DNA from: Nostoc sp. ATCC 53789 | GTDB taxonomy: Bacteria > Cyanobacteriota > Cyanobacteriia > Cyanobacteriales > Nostocaceae | Reading direction: 5' to 3' | Length of the DNA stretch: 64,000 bases | NCBI RefSeq assembly: GCF_009873495.1 | Contig: NZ_CP046703.1 | Span: forward strand, 4,196,501-4,260,500 | Part shown: positions 35,608 to 46,210 of the stretch, in pieces | Layout of the letters: every line of letters starts with the position of its first letter | How positions within the stretch are numbered: position 1 is the stretch's first letter | Position numbers and translations under genes: made by a program | The notes under the pieces: model-generated | What the model was told of the DNA's origin: nothing | Databases searched by the model: none | What the model saw: the letters and a program-made list of their open reading frames with translations, nothing else

Positions 35608-37596
35608 ATGGTTCAGGTTCGCTATGGTGGACAGAACGGTCAACAGTATGAACTTGCTATCAGTGATGAACACGTTGTAGTGCGTACCGAAAGCCGCAGT
35701 ACTCTAATTGGTGCAAGACCGTTTGAAGTAGCACCTGTGTCACCTACAGCTCGTAGCATCCTCAGTCAATTCGAGTTAACAATGCGGTTTCGGCAAGCGG
35801 GTGTAGAAATTTTGCGTGCGAAAGTTCCGACTCAGGGTGTCGCTTTGCGCGATCGCGCCCGTGAAATTCTCAACCAAGAGTCTGAAGTCCAATTTGCCGG
35901 ACGTGTCTTGATCGATCCAGCCTCCAATCAACCGATAATTTACACCGAAAACCTCTTTGTTAAATTCGATAATGAAGAAGAATCAAGGGTCTGCCAAGAG
36001 ATATTGCGACGTTACAGCCTAACAATTAAACGTCAACTTGAATATGCACGAAATGCTTATTTTGTCAATGCACCTACAAATACTGGTATAGCGATCTTTG
36101 ACATCGCCGAGAGACTTCTGAATGAGGAATCAGTCGAACTGTGCCATCCTGAACTAGTGCGTGAATCACGCCAACGTCAGGTTTTCCCGCAGCAGTGGCA
36201 CTTAAAGCAAACAACAATTAACGGTAAGGTAATTAACGCCCATGCCAACGTTGAAGCAGCTTGGAAATTAAGCGATGGCACTGGGACGATTATTGCAATT
36301 ATCGACGACGGCGTGGATCTCGATCATGAAGAATTCCGTTCCTCTGGAAAGATTGTTGCCCCGCGCGATGTCACACGTAAAAATGACAATCCCAGACCGG
36401 GAAACGACAATAACCACGGGACAGCTTGTGCCGGAGTAGCTTGTGGCAACGGGAAATTTGGTGCATCAGGTGTAGCACCAGGTGCAAAACTGATGCCGAT
36501 TCGTTTAGCTTCGTCGTTGGGGTCACAGGATGAAGCAGATGCTTTTATTTGGGCGGCTCAAAATGGTGCTGATGTGATTTCTTGTAGTTGGGGTCCAGCA
36601 GATGGGACTTGGTTTGAGCCAAACGATCCTCTACACAAGCAAAAAGTACCTTTGCCTGACTCCACAAGACTGGCTATGGACTTTGCAATCAATAAAGGAC
36701 GCAACGGCAAGGGATGTGTAATTTTATTCGCGGCTGGCAATGGTAACGAAAGTGTGGATAACGACGGCTACGCCAGCTACCAAAAGGTAATTGCGATCGC
36801 AGCTTGTAACGACTTTGGCACCAGAAGCGCTTACAGTGACTTCGGTCAGGCGGTGTGGTGTGCCTTTCCCAGTAACAATGGTGATAGTTCTCAAACCCCT
36901 GGAATTTGGACAACTGATCGCGTTGGTGTACTTGGTTATAATTCCGGTAATGTAAATCTGGGTGATGCCGGAGGTAACTACACGAATGAATTCGGCGGAA
37001 CTTCTAGTGCTTGTCCTGGTGCGGCTGGTGTCGCAGCATTGATTATTGCCAGAAACCCAAATCTGCGTTGGGACGAAGTACGAGACATTATTAAACGCTC
37101 TTGCGATCGCATCGATCAAGCTGGAGGTAAATATGATGCCAATGGTCGCAGCCCCTTCTATGGTTATGGTCGAATCAATGCTCTTAAAGCTGTAGAATTA
37201 GCCAAGCCGGCGCAAACATCGCCCATTAGCATATTCAAGGCAGTACAAGATATCCCAATTAACGATTTGCAAACATCAACATTGTCGTTGGCGATCGCTA
37301 ATACCAGCCTGATGAAATCCATCAAAGTTAATGTAGATATCGAGCATACTTATATTGGGGATCTTGTAGTTACTCTCCTTCCCCCAGTACAAATAGGCAT
37401 ACTTCCCATCGTTCTGCACGATCGCCAGGGCGGAGCTACAGATAATATCAAAACAACCTATGACGAGGTAAACACCCCAAAACTTGCTGCCTTTAAAGGT
37501 AAAAGCCCCCAAGGAACCTGGACTCTGGAAGTTGCAGATAAAGCTAGCACAGATACAGGAAAGATTCGCAGCTTTACCATTGAAATCGGGTTTTAA
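35608..37596 (+). CDS. prcA: calcium-dependent subtilisin-like protease, PrcA type
   Basis: 662 residues, the length I recall for Anabaena PrcA. An N-terminal prodomain-like part (1-200) precedes the S8 peptidase domain, with catalytic Asp in IAIIDDGVDLDH (about 231-242), His in NNHGTACAGVA (about 270-280) and Ser in FGGTSSACPGAAG (about 465-477). Residues about 535-660 form a P/proprotein-convertase domain (VDIEHTYIGDLVVTLLPP ... GTWTLEVADKA), as in kexin-like enzymes. No export signal is visible, fitting a cytoplasmic or periplasmic calcium-activated protease. AGGAGA lies 9 bases before the ATG. It is likely paired functionally with the divergent prodomain-like gene. Confidence 0.9.
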   Translation: MVQVRYGGQNGQQYELAISDEHVVVRTESRSTLIGARPFEVAPVSPTARSILSQFELTMRFRQAGVEILRAKVPTQGVALRDRAREILNQESEVQFAGRVLIDPASNQPIIYTENLFVKFDNEEESRVCQEILRRYSLTIKRQLEYARNAYFVNAPTNTGIAIFDIAERLLNEESVELCHPELVRESRQRQVFPQQWHLKQTTINGKVINAHANVEAAWKLSDGTGTIIAIIDDGVDLDHEEFRSSGKIVAPRDVTRKNDNPRPGNDNNHGTACAGVACGNGKFGASGVAPGAKLMPIRLASSLGSQDEADAFIWAAQNGADVISCSWGPADGTWFEPNDPLHKQKVPLPDSTRLAMDFAINKGRNGKGCVILFAAGNGNESVDNDGYASYQKVIAIAACNDFGTRSAYSDFGQAVWCAFPSNNGDSSQTPGIWTTDRVGVLGYNSGNVNLGDAGGNYTNEFGGTSSACPGAAGVAALIIARNPNLRWDEVRDIIKRSCDRIDQAGGKYDANGRSPFYGYGRINALKAVELAKPAQTSPISIFKAVQDIPINDLQTSTLSLAIANTSLMKSIKVNVDIEHTYIGDLVVTLLPPVQIGILPIVLHDRQGGATDNIKTTYDEVNTPKLAAFKGKSPQGTWTLEVADKASTDTGKIRSFTIEIGF

Positions 37597-37769
37597 GCCA
37601 ATACGTTTGAGTTAGGGAGTGTGAGGATGAGGGAGCAGGGGAGGCAGGGGAGGCAGTGGAGACAAGGGGACAAGAGGTGAGAACTTGAAAAAAGTCTTTC
37701 CCCTTGTCCCCAATTCTCCTTGTCCCCAAGTCCTCTTACCCATGCCCCATTCCCCATTCCCCATATCAA

Positions 37770-39240
<1,471 letters not shown>

Positions 39241-39519
39241 ATGGATGTAGTGTATCACTTTCGTTATGTCTGGGAGCAAGGGTGTTAACAATTTATGAGG
39301 TGAGGGTGGTGTTAAGCTGTTTTTTCTGAGTCTGACGTAGGCGTAGCCCATCGTAGATATCACTGTTTCTGTTGAATAATGTCTAGTACGTTTCAGACAT
39401 GGTGGATGATAATAACCTTACACACCACTACTTTTGTAAGTTTAAGCATATCCACTGAGAGTTAACGAATTAGACAAGTTACATAATAGCTGTAATTATA
39501 GTTATTAGGAGACTTATCA

Positions 39520-40653
39520 ATGGTTAATTCAGTATCTGATAATTCAGATGAGCAAGAGTTTTGGGAAAATGTAAATACTCAATTTGAGGAAAAAGTCCAA
39601 GATTTTTCTAAAACCCTAAATATAGCTGTCATTGGAAAGGTTAGTTCTGGTAAAAGCTCATTAATTAATGCTTTACTCAAAAGAAGTCGTAAAAAAGCCG
39701 TAGCAGAAGTGGGTGCTGAAGCTGGTGTAACCACAAAATTAAAAATATTACGACTTGATGATAAAGTTAGGCTAATCGATTCACCAGGGCTTGATGATGT
39801 TCGCTCTGAGAATAGTGATATTACACGAGAATTTCTCAAACATATTGATGTAGGTATTTTAGTTGTAACCGGAGCCGCAGATGCGTCTCAGAAAAGATAT
39901 TTAGATGACCTTCTAGCACACTGTCAATCTGTATTTGTTGTTTTGAATAAAATTGATGAGTGGGATAAGCATTCTCCTTTGGCGTTAGAAAAGGTTATTA
40001 CTCAGTGGAAAGAGGTGCTTAAGATAGAAAAAATTTACCCAGTGTGTGCATTTGGGTATGATGCTGATTGTCTCCCTGGCACTCCACTAGATATTCGTGG
40101 TGTATATGGGCTTCGGGAGGATATAGAAAATTTTTTAGGCTCAAAGGGAAAGGATCTACTACTCGCTCGTCACATGGGTGAGAAAAAATCTTATGCGGTA
40201 GCTATCATAGCAACAGCATTAGTTGCAGTTGCTATTCAAGCATTTATTCCTGGCAGTGCAGCTTATATAGCAGCTACACAAGCTGCCGCGATTGTCTCCT
40301 TATCCTATCTCTATACTGGTGAAATTCTTTCATCAAAAGCAGCCTTTAATTTACTTCGTGCATTTGCAAGGCAGGCAGTTACAACAACGGTGTTTTTGTT
40401 CTTTAAATCCTTCCTACCGCCAACTGGAGTTATTGATATGGCAGCAGCAGTTATTGCTGTAAGTATTACCCTTGCAATTTTAGCGACTGTCAACTCTGTA
40501 CTTGAAAGTGGAGCAAAATTAGAGGAAGAAGAACTTCTTAAGTCAAAGTTCCCAACTAAGCGCAAACAGGCAGAGACGGCTTTAAAAGGTTTAGCTCTGA
40601 CAGATTTGAAAGATTTACTATCTATGAAAGGGATTATCGAGAAACTTTTATAA
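39520..40653 (+). CDS. membrane-associated Era/dynamin-like GTPase
   Basis: 377 residues. The G domain fills residues about 30-215: G1 GKVSSGKSS (38-46), switch region with GVTTK, G3 DSPGLDD, G4 NKIDEW. A hydrophobic C-terminal part (about 225-330, including IIATALVAVAIQAFI and VIAVSITLAILATV) has at least three membrane-type helices and resembles the DUF697 arrangement found with such GTPases. The tail is charged. No other gene shares its transcription direction nearby, so context gives no function. The start has TTAGGAGA about 8 bases upstream. The GTPase assignment is secure, the cellular role is not. Confidence 0.85.
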   Translation: MVNSVSDNSDEQEFWENVNTQFEEKVQDFSKTLNIAVIGKVSSGKSSLINALLKRSRKKAVAEVGAEAGVTTKLKILRLDDKVRLIDSPGLDDVRSENSDITREFLKHIDVGILVVTGAADASQKRYLDDLLAHCQSVFVVLNKIDEWDKHSPLALEKVITQWKEVLKIEKIYPVCAFGYDADCLPGTPLDIRGVYGLREDIENFLGSKGKDLLLARHMGEKKSYAVAIIATALVAVAIQAFIPGSAAYIAATQAAAIVSLSYLYTGEILSSKAAFNLLRAFARQAVTTTVFLFFKSFLPPTGVIDMAAAVIAVSITLAILATVNSVLESGAKLEEEELLKSKFPTKRKQAETALKGLALTDLKDLLSMKGIIEKLL

Positions 40654-40754
40654 CAAATGTTCATTAATCCAAAAAAAGCGATCGCATCCTTTACACCCTT
40701 CAACTAAAAACTTTTAACCACAAGGTACTATGCGATCGCTTTGACTTTGTACAA

Positions 40755-42020
40755 TTAAACAACAACAAAATTAGTTGCACTTAGTGACAATCCATCGCTG
40801 AGTTGCGCGAATTGTACCTGAGTAAATGTGCCACCGCTACCATCTTGGTCAAAGAACAGCGCACCTGTACCGTTGTCGTAGATAAATCGTTGAGCGTCCG
40901 TTGTCGCGGCTGAACCGATGGTAAACTGACTAGTTAAGAGTGCGCTTTCTGCTAAAGATCCGCCGAAACCAGCAGCCGAAACCTGAATAACTTCAGCAAT
41001 CGGGTCGAAGTCATAAAGACTATCAACACCTTCATCGTAATTATTGAAGGCAAATGTATCAGTGCCCTCTCCTCCAAATAGATAATCATTGCCTCTCCCT
41101 CCAGTCAGGAGATCGTTGCCATCATTTCCGAAAAGGAAATCGTTACCATTACTGCCTAGAATAGTGTCAGTGTTAGCTGTACCAAAAATATCTAATTGTT
41201 CAATATTCTTGTAGCTAACTCGATACGTCCCAGCCGTAATTGAACCTTGGTTAGTGACTGTATCGAAAGTTGAGGTAATTCCCTCAGTAGTAAAACTACT
41301 ATAATCGATAGACAAATAGTCGTCGCCCGTACCTCCATCTACCGTTTGAGTCACTAAAACATCAGGGGTAACAGATGGGGCGCTCAAATGGAAGGAGTCG
41401 TTGTCACTCCCTCCTTTAAGGGTGTTATTGCCACTAGCACTGTAAGCATAAAGTTGATCGTTCCCCAAGCCACCGCTTAAAAGGTTATTTCCAGAAGAGA
41501 AAGAAATATCCAACACATCATCCCCAGTTCCTCCCTTAAGGGTGTTGTTGCCACTGGTGTTAGAAGCATAAAGTCGATCGTCCTCAGAGCCACCGTTTAA
41601 AAGGTTATTTCCAGAAGAATGATAAATGTATAGATAATCATTTCCCTCTCCTCCATTAAGGGTGTTGTTACCAGTGGTATAGGAAGCAGAAAATGAATCA
41701 TTCTCAGAGCCACCGTCTAAAAAATTTTTCCCAGAAGAATTGTTTATATTAAAATAATCACCTCCAGCTCCACCCTTAAGGCTATTGTTGCTAGTGGTGT
41801 TAGAAGCATAAAGTTGATCGTTCCCCAAGCCACCGTCTAAAAGGTTTTTCCCAGAAGAAAAGGAAACATCAAGAATATCGTTACCCAAATCACCGTATAG
41901 GCTATTATCTCCTTCGCCACTATATAAAATGTAATTACCATCTCCTCCAGAGAGGCTATTATTGGTATATTTATCTGTCCTAATGACATCATTAGCATTA
42001 GTACCATTGACATTTGCCAT
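40755..42020 (-). CDS. RTX-type calcium-binding repeat protein
   Basis: 421 residues, no N-terminal signal peptide, as usual for proteins leaving through type I secretion. Residues about 15-205 are repeats of 20 residues with the pattern SGxNxLxGGxGxDxLxxxxS, occurring in two alternating versions, so the true period is about 40 residues (120 bp in the DNA). A non-repeat segment follows, then two classical RTX nonapeptide blocks (GSNGNDFLFGNDGNDLLTGG and GRGNDYLFGGEGTD, about 285-320) and a C-terminal domain ending in LSLSATNFVVV, probably the secretion signal. The function of the cargo is unclear: almost the whole protein is repeat. A decayed copy of the C-terminus lies upstream at 42587-42710. 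Confidence 0.85.
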   Translation of the reverse strand: MANVNGTNANDVIRTDKYTNNSLSGGDGNYILYSGEGDNSLYGDLGNDILDVSFSSGKNLLDGGLGNDQLYASNTTSNNSLKGGAGGDYFNINNSSGKNFLDGGSENDSFSASYTTGNNTLNGGEGNDYLYIYHSSGNNLLNGGSEDDRLYASNTSGNNTLKGGTGDDVLDISFSSGNNLLSGGLGNDQLYAYSASGNNTLKGGSDNDSFHLSAPSVTPDVLVTQTVDGGTGDDYLSIDYSSFTTEGITSTFDTVTNQGSITAGTYRVSYKNIEQLDIFGTANTDTILGSNGNDFLFGNDGNDLLTGGRGNDYLFGGEGTDTFAFNNYDEGVDSLYDFDPIAEVIQVSAAGFGGSLAESALLTSQFTIGSAATTDAQRFIYDNGTGALFFDQDGSGGTFTQVQFAQLSDGLSLSATNFVVV

Positions 42021-42070
42021 AACTTCTATTGACCTAAATTGACTTTTCAGAGACTTGCTGTTTTAATGCA

Positions 42071-42112
42071 CATAAACTATACCAAGAGTTGACACTTTCG
42101 GTATAGTTTATG
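42071..42112 (-). promoter_or_regulatory. perfect 13-bp inverted repeat upstream of the RTX gene
   Basis: CATAAACTATACC (42071-42083) and GGTATAGTTTATG (42100-42112) are exact reverse complements around a 16-base centre, 51-92 bases before the RTX start codon. It could be a paired operator or a leader hairpin. Confidence 0.65.
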
Positions 42113-42586
42113 TCGCGATTGAGAAATACAACTTTCGACTTTGACCAGCCTTTTGACAGGCTGAAAAGGACTTTTTGGCTAACTTACTGACACAATACAG
42201 TTGATTAATCTAATCACTATAGTGTTTGTTTAGTTGAGTGTCACTACTTGGAATAGCATTTTTTTACTGCTTATATTTAGTATAAAAATCTTCCAATAAT
42301 TAAGTATTTATATCTTGAAAATCGAAATAAGTTACTGCTGATAAAAGATAAATAATAAAAAAGATTTTTATCATACGTTGTGTACCCAGATGAAGCATAA
42401 ATCTTGGCACAGCCTACACTCTAGTCTAATACAAAGTTAATGGGTGTCCCTTGGATAAGTCAAAATTATGCCCTCAGACTGAGAGGTTGAGGGCTACTTA
42501 TAAAAGTGAAATATCCTAGGGTAAATTACTTAGATGAGCTATCTATGCGTTAATTGAACCGAATTCGGATTTGACATTACAGATTA

Positions 42587-42710
42587 GACAACAAAAAAAT
42601 TAGTTGGGTTTAGTGATAATCCACTGCTGAGTTACGCGAATTGTACCTGAGTAAAACTACCACCGCTACCATCTTTGTCAAAAGCCGCACCTGAACTGAT
42701 GGTAAGTTAT
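42587..42710 (-). pseudogene. remnant of a second RTX protein C-terminus
   Basis: The minus-strand translation DKDGSGGSFTQVQFA-stop-LSSGLSLNPTNFFVV matches the end of the RTX protein at 40755 (DQDGSGGTFTQVQFAQLSDG and LSLSATNFVVV). The Gln codon CAA has become TAA (42632-42634). The upstream part of the gene is missing, so a tandem paralogue was lost. Confidence 0.85.
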
Positions 42711-42789
42711 CAGAAGGTTGGGTTTAAAACCCCGTGCTTACTTCGGCTACGCTCAGTAACCATCCAGCACGGCTTTAAAGTAACTCGTC

Positions 42790-42862
42790 AAGGAGTAATG
42801 AGTAATGAGTGGATGAAAAATGGGATTTACTCATTACTTATTACTTATTACTCATTACTCCT
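42790..42862. repeat. inverted repeat of GAGTAATGAGTAATGAG type
   Basis: GGAGTAATGAGTAATGAG on the left faces CTCATTACTTATTACTTATT and ACTCATTACTCC on the right. It lies between the RTX remnant and the phosphatase gene end and may form a long hairpin; its class is unknown. Confidence 0.6.
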
Positions 42863-42925
42863 TCTTAAGAGTGCGTTCACGGCGGGGAGGATGTCAACAA
42901 TATCCTATTATTTAGTACATCTGTT

Positions 42926-43405
42926 TCAGCAAGTAGGCACAGCTAATTTAGCGTGTTTGTTAACGTAGTCCACAAATAATTGCTTCAGTCGGGGACTCAC
43001 GCCAGCGTGTTCAAAGAATCCAAAACCCAGATTCTTAGCTCTTGCTAAGGTTTCTTCTGGTGTTAATCCTTCCTGGATAGCGATACTTAAGAGTACAATT
43101 CCAGTCGAGCGCATCCCGGCTGCACAATGCACAACTGCCGGTTTAGGAATTTCTTCGAGTGTCGTGAGGATTTTGGTAATGGCCTCTTCATTCAGGTTTT
43201 TTAAATCTACCTTGAGTGGAACATTCTTATAATGCAACCCCAATGCTTCAGCTAATTTTTGCTCATCCTTGGAAAATCCTAGCTCATCAGGCGATCGCAA
43301 ATTTAGAACGGACTTAAAACCTTCTTGGATAGCTTGCTCAAGCTGTTTTGGTATAACTTGTCCTGTTGTCGTTAAGTTTTCGTTAATCTGTATGGCGTTG
43401 ATCAC
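42926..43405 (-). CDS. DUF442 / beta-lactamase-hydrolase-like phosphatase
   Basis: About 160 residues with the fold of dual-specificity-type phosphatases. The active-site loop is VVHCAAGMRSTG, a C-x4-R loop as in the DUF442 group, preceded by SVLNLRSPDELG. I take the GTG at 43405 as start because AAGGAG stands 6-7 bases upstream; the longer frame to 43462 lacks a ribosome-binding site. Members often accompany sulfide-metabolism genes, but no such genes are seen here. The next plus-strand genes are unrelated. The substrate is unknown. Confidence 0.85.
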   Translation of the reverse strand: MINAIQINENLTTTGQVIPKQLEQAIQEGFKSVLNLRSPDELGFSKDEQKLAEALGLHYKNVPLKVDLKNLNEEAITKILTTLEEIPKPAVVHCAAGMRSTGIVLLSIAIQEGLTPEETLARAKNLGFGFFEHAGVSPRLKQLFVDYVNKHAKLAVPTC

Positions 43406-43749
43406 ATTTACTCCTTTTGACTTTCTAATGGCTTCCAGCTTGGTAAATAGTCGAATCAGCAAGCTTTAAGAAGTTATTCAAATAAGCACTACAAAATTAG
43501 CTAAATATCAAAAGATATTGCTTGATTACTTCAAAATATGTCTTTTGAAGTTGATTATTTTATTGCTTTATCTATAATATACGGTTTGTCGATAGATTTA
43601 GTGTTAATTAAAGCTTATTATGATTTTCACCGATAAAATTATCAGAGCTTATATATCAGCAGTCTGCACTGGTTCTCTGTTACTGGCAGAGGGCAGGTAT
43701 TGATTTTGGGCTGGCGATTCGGGGAAGCGATGTCTACAACGGACTACGG

Positions 43750-43851
43750 ATGCGAGTCACACAGAAAATTAGACGACAAATTGTCCAGCGAGTTGTGACT
43801 CAATTGGAAACTGCTAATATCAGTAAAGCGGTTGAAGATTTGGCTAGTTGA
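43750..43851 (+). other. 33-codon open frame, possible gene remnant
   Basis: A short frame (MRVTQKIRRQIVQRVVTQLE followed by TANISKAVEDLAS) with an amphipathic, coding-like composition. It is flanked on both sides by copies of the Nostoc repeat GCGATGTCTACRACGG (about 43730 and 43857). It may be the end of a larger decayed gene; I recognise no family. The rest of the gap between 43406 and 43953 holds only these repeats. Confidence 0.25.
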
Positions 43852-43953
43852 TCTGTTGCGATGTCTACGACGGGCTACGCCTACGCAACTAAAATGTCTA
43901 TAACATGCCAAAAAGTCAAACAGATATGTAATCTGGATGTCAGTCATGAACCT

Positions 43954-44451
43954 ATGAGCGCTAACGAAATATCTCTTCGACCTGCTCTAGAAACAGATGC
44001 GTGGGTGCTGAGTGCAATTCATATTGCTGCTATCAAAGCTCTGCCTGCAACTTTCTACACCGAAAAAGAACTTTTAGCTTGGCGTAATTACCGCGACAAA
44101 CCGGATGGTTCAAATATCTTGAAGAGCATGAAAGTGGAAACTTGCAAAGTTGCGATTAAGGGAGATGTTGTTATAGGTTTTGCTAGCTTCATTGTTGATG
44201 AACTCATCGGGCTGTATGTCCATCCTAAATATCAAGGTAAAGGGGTTGGACGTGCTTTAGTTCAAAATTTTTGTGACGAAGCAACTGCTCAAGGTATAGA
44301 TAAGGTAATTACAACTGCTAGTCTTTATGCTGAAGGATTTTATTTACGACTGGGATTTACTGCCATCCAAAAAGCACCTCATTATTTAAGAAAGGGGATA
44401 GTTGTCCCAGTTACGAAAATGAGTAAAACATTAGCTACTGCACCGAGATAA
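43954..44451 (+). CDS. GNAT-family N-acetyltransferase
   Basis: About 165 residues from MSANEISLRPALETD (43954). The frame runs upstream to 43861, but those codons come from an intergenic repeat, so I use the later ATG. GNAT hallmarks are the acetyl-CoA pyrophosphate loop YVHPKYQGKGVGRALVQNF and the C-terminal ASLYAEGFYLRLGF. The substrate is unknown. A hairpin at 44461-44498 probably ends the transcript. The TetR gene follows 121 bases downstream on the same strand. Confidence 0.9.
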   Translation: MSANEISLRPALETDAWVLSAIHIAAIKALPATFYTEKELLAWRNYRDKPDGSNILKSMKVETCKVAIKGDVVIGFASFIVDELIGLYVHPKYQGKGVGRALVQNFCDEATAQGIDKVITTASLYAEGFYLRLGFTAIQKAPHYLRKGIVVPVTKMSKTLATAPR

Positions 44452-44460
44452 ATTTAAGTC

Positions 44461-44498
44461 GATACCAGATTTCCAATAATTTTAAAAGTACTGGTATC
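44461..44498 (+). terminator. terminator-like hairpin after the acetyltransferase
   Basis: GATACCAG / CTGGTATC (44461-44468 with 44491-44498), followed by a T-rich stretch ATTATTTTTCTTT. It starts nine bases after the GNAT stop codon. Confidence 0.55.
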
Positions 44499-44572
44499 AA
44501 GATTATTTTTCTTTAATTTGCAACAACTTTGGAGACATAACTTATGATGAAAATAAGTACTTGCCAGTATAA

Positions 44573-45202
44573 ATGAATAAAAGCATCCGTTCATCAACTC
44601 TTACCCGTATACGTTTGATAGAAGCCGCCTCGCAAGTATTTGCCAGTTTAGGTGTTCAAGGAGCGACTACCCGTGAAATAGCTCGTGTTGCTGGTGTGAA
44701 TGAGGTGACTTTATTTCGTCACTTTGCTAGCAAAGAACAACTTCTGGGAGCAGTCATCAAAAATGCCTTGGCACTCCAGACCGAAGCCCTTGCATACCCC
44801 GAAGCGTGGACCCAGGATCTAAAAATTGATTTAAGACAGTATGCCCATCTTTATAATACTATGCTAGAAGCACAGGAGGACTTAATTCGTACATTTATTG
44901 GAGAAGCTAAACGTCATCCTGAAGAAGCGAAACAAGTGATTCAAGAAGCCGCCAAGCCTTTAAGAGAAAAACTGGTTGCTTACCTGGAATCGAGCCAGAA
45001 ACTAGGTATCGTGAGAGTAGACCTCGCTCCATTTCCAGCAGTCGATATGTTTACAGGAATGCTGTTAGCTGGAATGCTATGTCGTAGTGCAAAATTTAAC
45101 CAAGGCAGCTATAGCTGTGAGGACTATATCGAAACCTGTGTAGATATTTTTGTGCGTGGTATCAGTACTTCTAACAGTTCTCAATGCGGTTGTAAAATTT
45201 GA
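44573..45202 (+). CDS. TetR-family transcriptional regulator
   Basis: 209 residues. The N-terminal helix-turn-helix (about 12-58) has the family pattern RIRLIEAASQVFASLG ... TTREIARVAGVNEVTLFRHF ASKEQLL. The C-terminal ligand-binding part is helical, ends in GCKI and has several cysteines in the last 50 residues. TetR repressors usually control neighbouring genes; here the nearest candidates are the acetyltransferase and the ChaC-like gene. No clear palindromic operator is visible in its own upstream region. It is about 11 kb from the exporter palindrome at 32855, so a link to that site would be speculative. Confidence 0.93.
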   Translation: MNKSIRSSTLTRIRLIEAASQVFASLGVQGATTREIARVAGVNEVTLFRHFASKEQLLGAVIKNALALQTEALAYPEAWTQDLKIDLRQYAHLYNTMLEAQEDLIRTFIGEAKRHPEEAKQVIQEAAKPLREKLVAYLESSQKLGIVRVDLAPFPAVDMFTGMLLAGMLCRSAKFNQGSYSCEDYIETCVDIFVRGISTSNSSQCGCKI

Positions 45203-45333
45203 GCTAAATTAGATAATTTATGCCAATGTATTGATTAAAAATAGTTAAAATTAGTGTTTGGGGATAATTATTTTTCACAATTTAAAATCTGTTCCCAACT
45301 CAATTATTTTATTTAATTTTAAATTCACAACAG

Positions 45334-46047
45334 TTATTCATAATTAGTAGTTTCAGTAGAGCCGCCATTAATTAAAAGCGCTTGTTGTTTTGCCAGCACT
45401 TGTTTGCGTAATAAGAGCAATTTTCTATCTTTTATACCTTCTGCGATTAATCCATCGACAGTTTTCATGAGATAATCAGCGCAGGAACCCAATTTTCCAG
45501 ATGCGGTGGCAATGCTATTAACAGTAGTTGTTAATGGTAATTTATGAGCATACCTGGGATGCTGGCGATTAGCCACAAAGGCGATCGCTTTAAATTCTTG
45601 CGTACCATCAAATACCCTTACCCAACGGGCAACGTAGACACCAGCTAACATTTCCCGTCGCCAAATCAGCAATAATTCGGATGCTACATCAGCAGCAGCA
45701 ATTCGATAAACAATACCACGACAACTACCGCCGCGATCGAGTCCTAAGAGTAATCCGGGATTTTCTGGAGTTCCTCGGCCGAGAATCATCCATGTACAGA
45801 AGCGCCGATGCCAACCATAAATGATCCCAGCACGGCGCTCGACGTATGTGATTAGGGGATTCCAAATTAGGGAACCGTAGGCAAATATCCAGATATCAGA
45901 ATTTGGTAGTTGGTGTTGTAGTATTTCATGGAGCGATCGCTGTAACTCATCTTCGCTCAGGGTAGTTAACTTGATTCCAGAGTGTGATGCTTCAAACAGT
46001 CTAGTCTGTGAGTTTCCGGCTTCGAGGTCGCTACGACTGAGTGACAT
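45334..46047 (-). CDS. chaC: ChaC-like gamma-glutamylcyclotransferase
   Basis: 237 residues. The family motif IFAYGSLIWNP lies near residue 53, followed by GWHRRFC and LLLGLDRGGSCRGIVYR. The conserved catalytic Glu is likely in the RREMLAGVY segment. ChaC proteins split glutathione or other gamma-glutamyl peptides into 5-oxoproline and the remaining peptide in the cytosol. The length is near that of bacterial ChaC. It converges with the TetR gene and has no operon partner. Confidence 0.88.
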   Translation of the reverse strand: MSLSRSDLEAGNSQTRLFEASHSGIKLTTLSEDELQRSLHEILQHQLPNSDIWIFAYGSLIWNPLITYVERRAGIIYGWHRRFCTWMILGRGTPENPGLLLGLDRGGSCRGIVYRIAAADVASELLLIWRREMLAGVYVARWVRVFDGTQEFKAIAFVANRQHPRYAHKLPLTTTVNSIATASGKLGSCADYLMKTVDGLIAEGIKDRKLLLLRKQVLAKQQALLINGGSTETTNYE

Positions 46048-46210
46048 AATGTAGATTATTTCCTTTTCTGTAACTATTCAGTAATTTCACTATAACTTTA
46101 AAATAAATTAATCTTAGTATCGTTTCCTTTTCCGTAGGATTATAGAGTAAGCCTAACTACAGGCAGCAGTATCTTGGTGATGCTAATCCACGAAATAAGG
46201 AGTAACCTTT

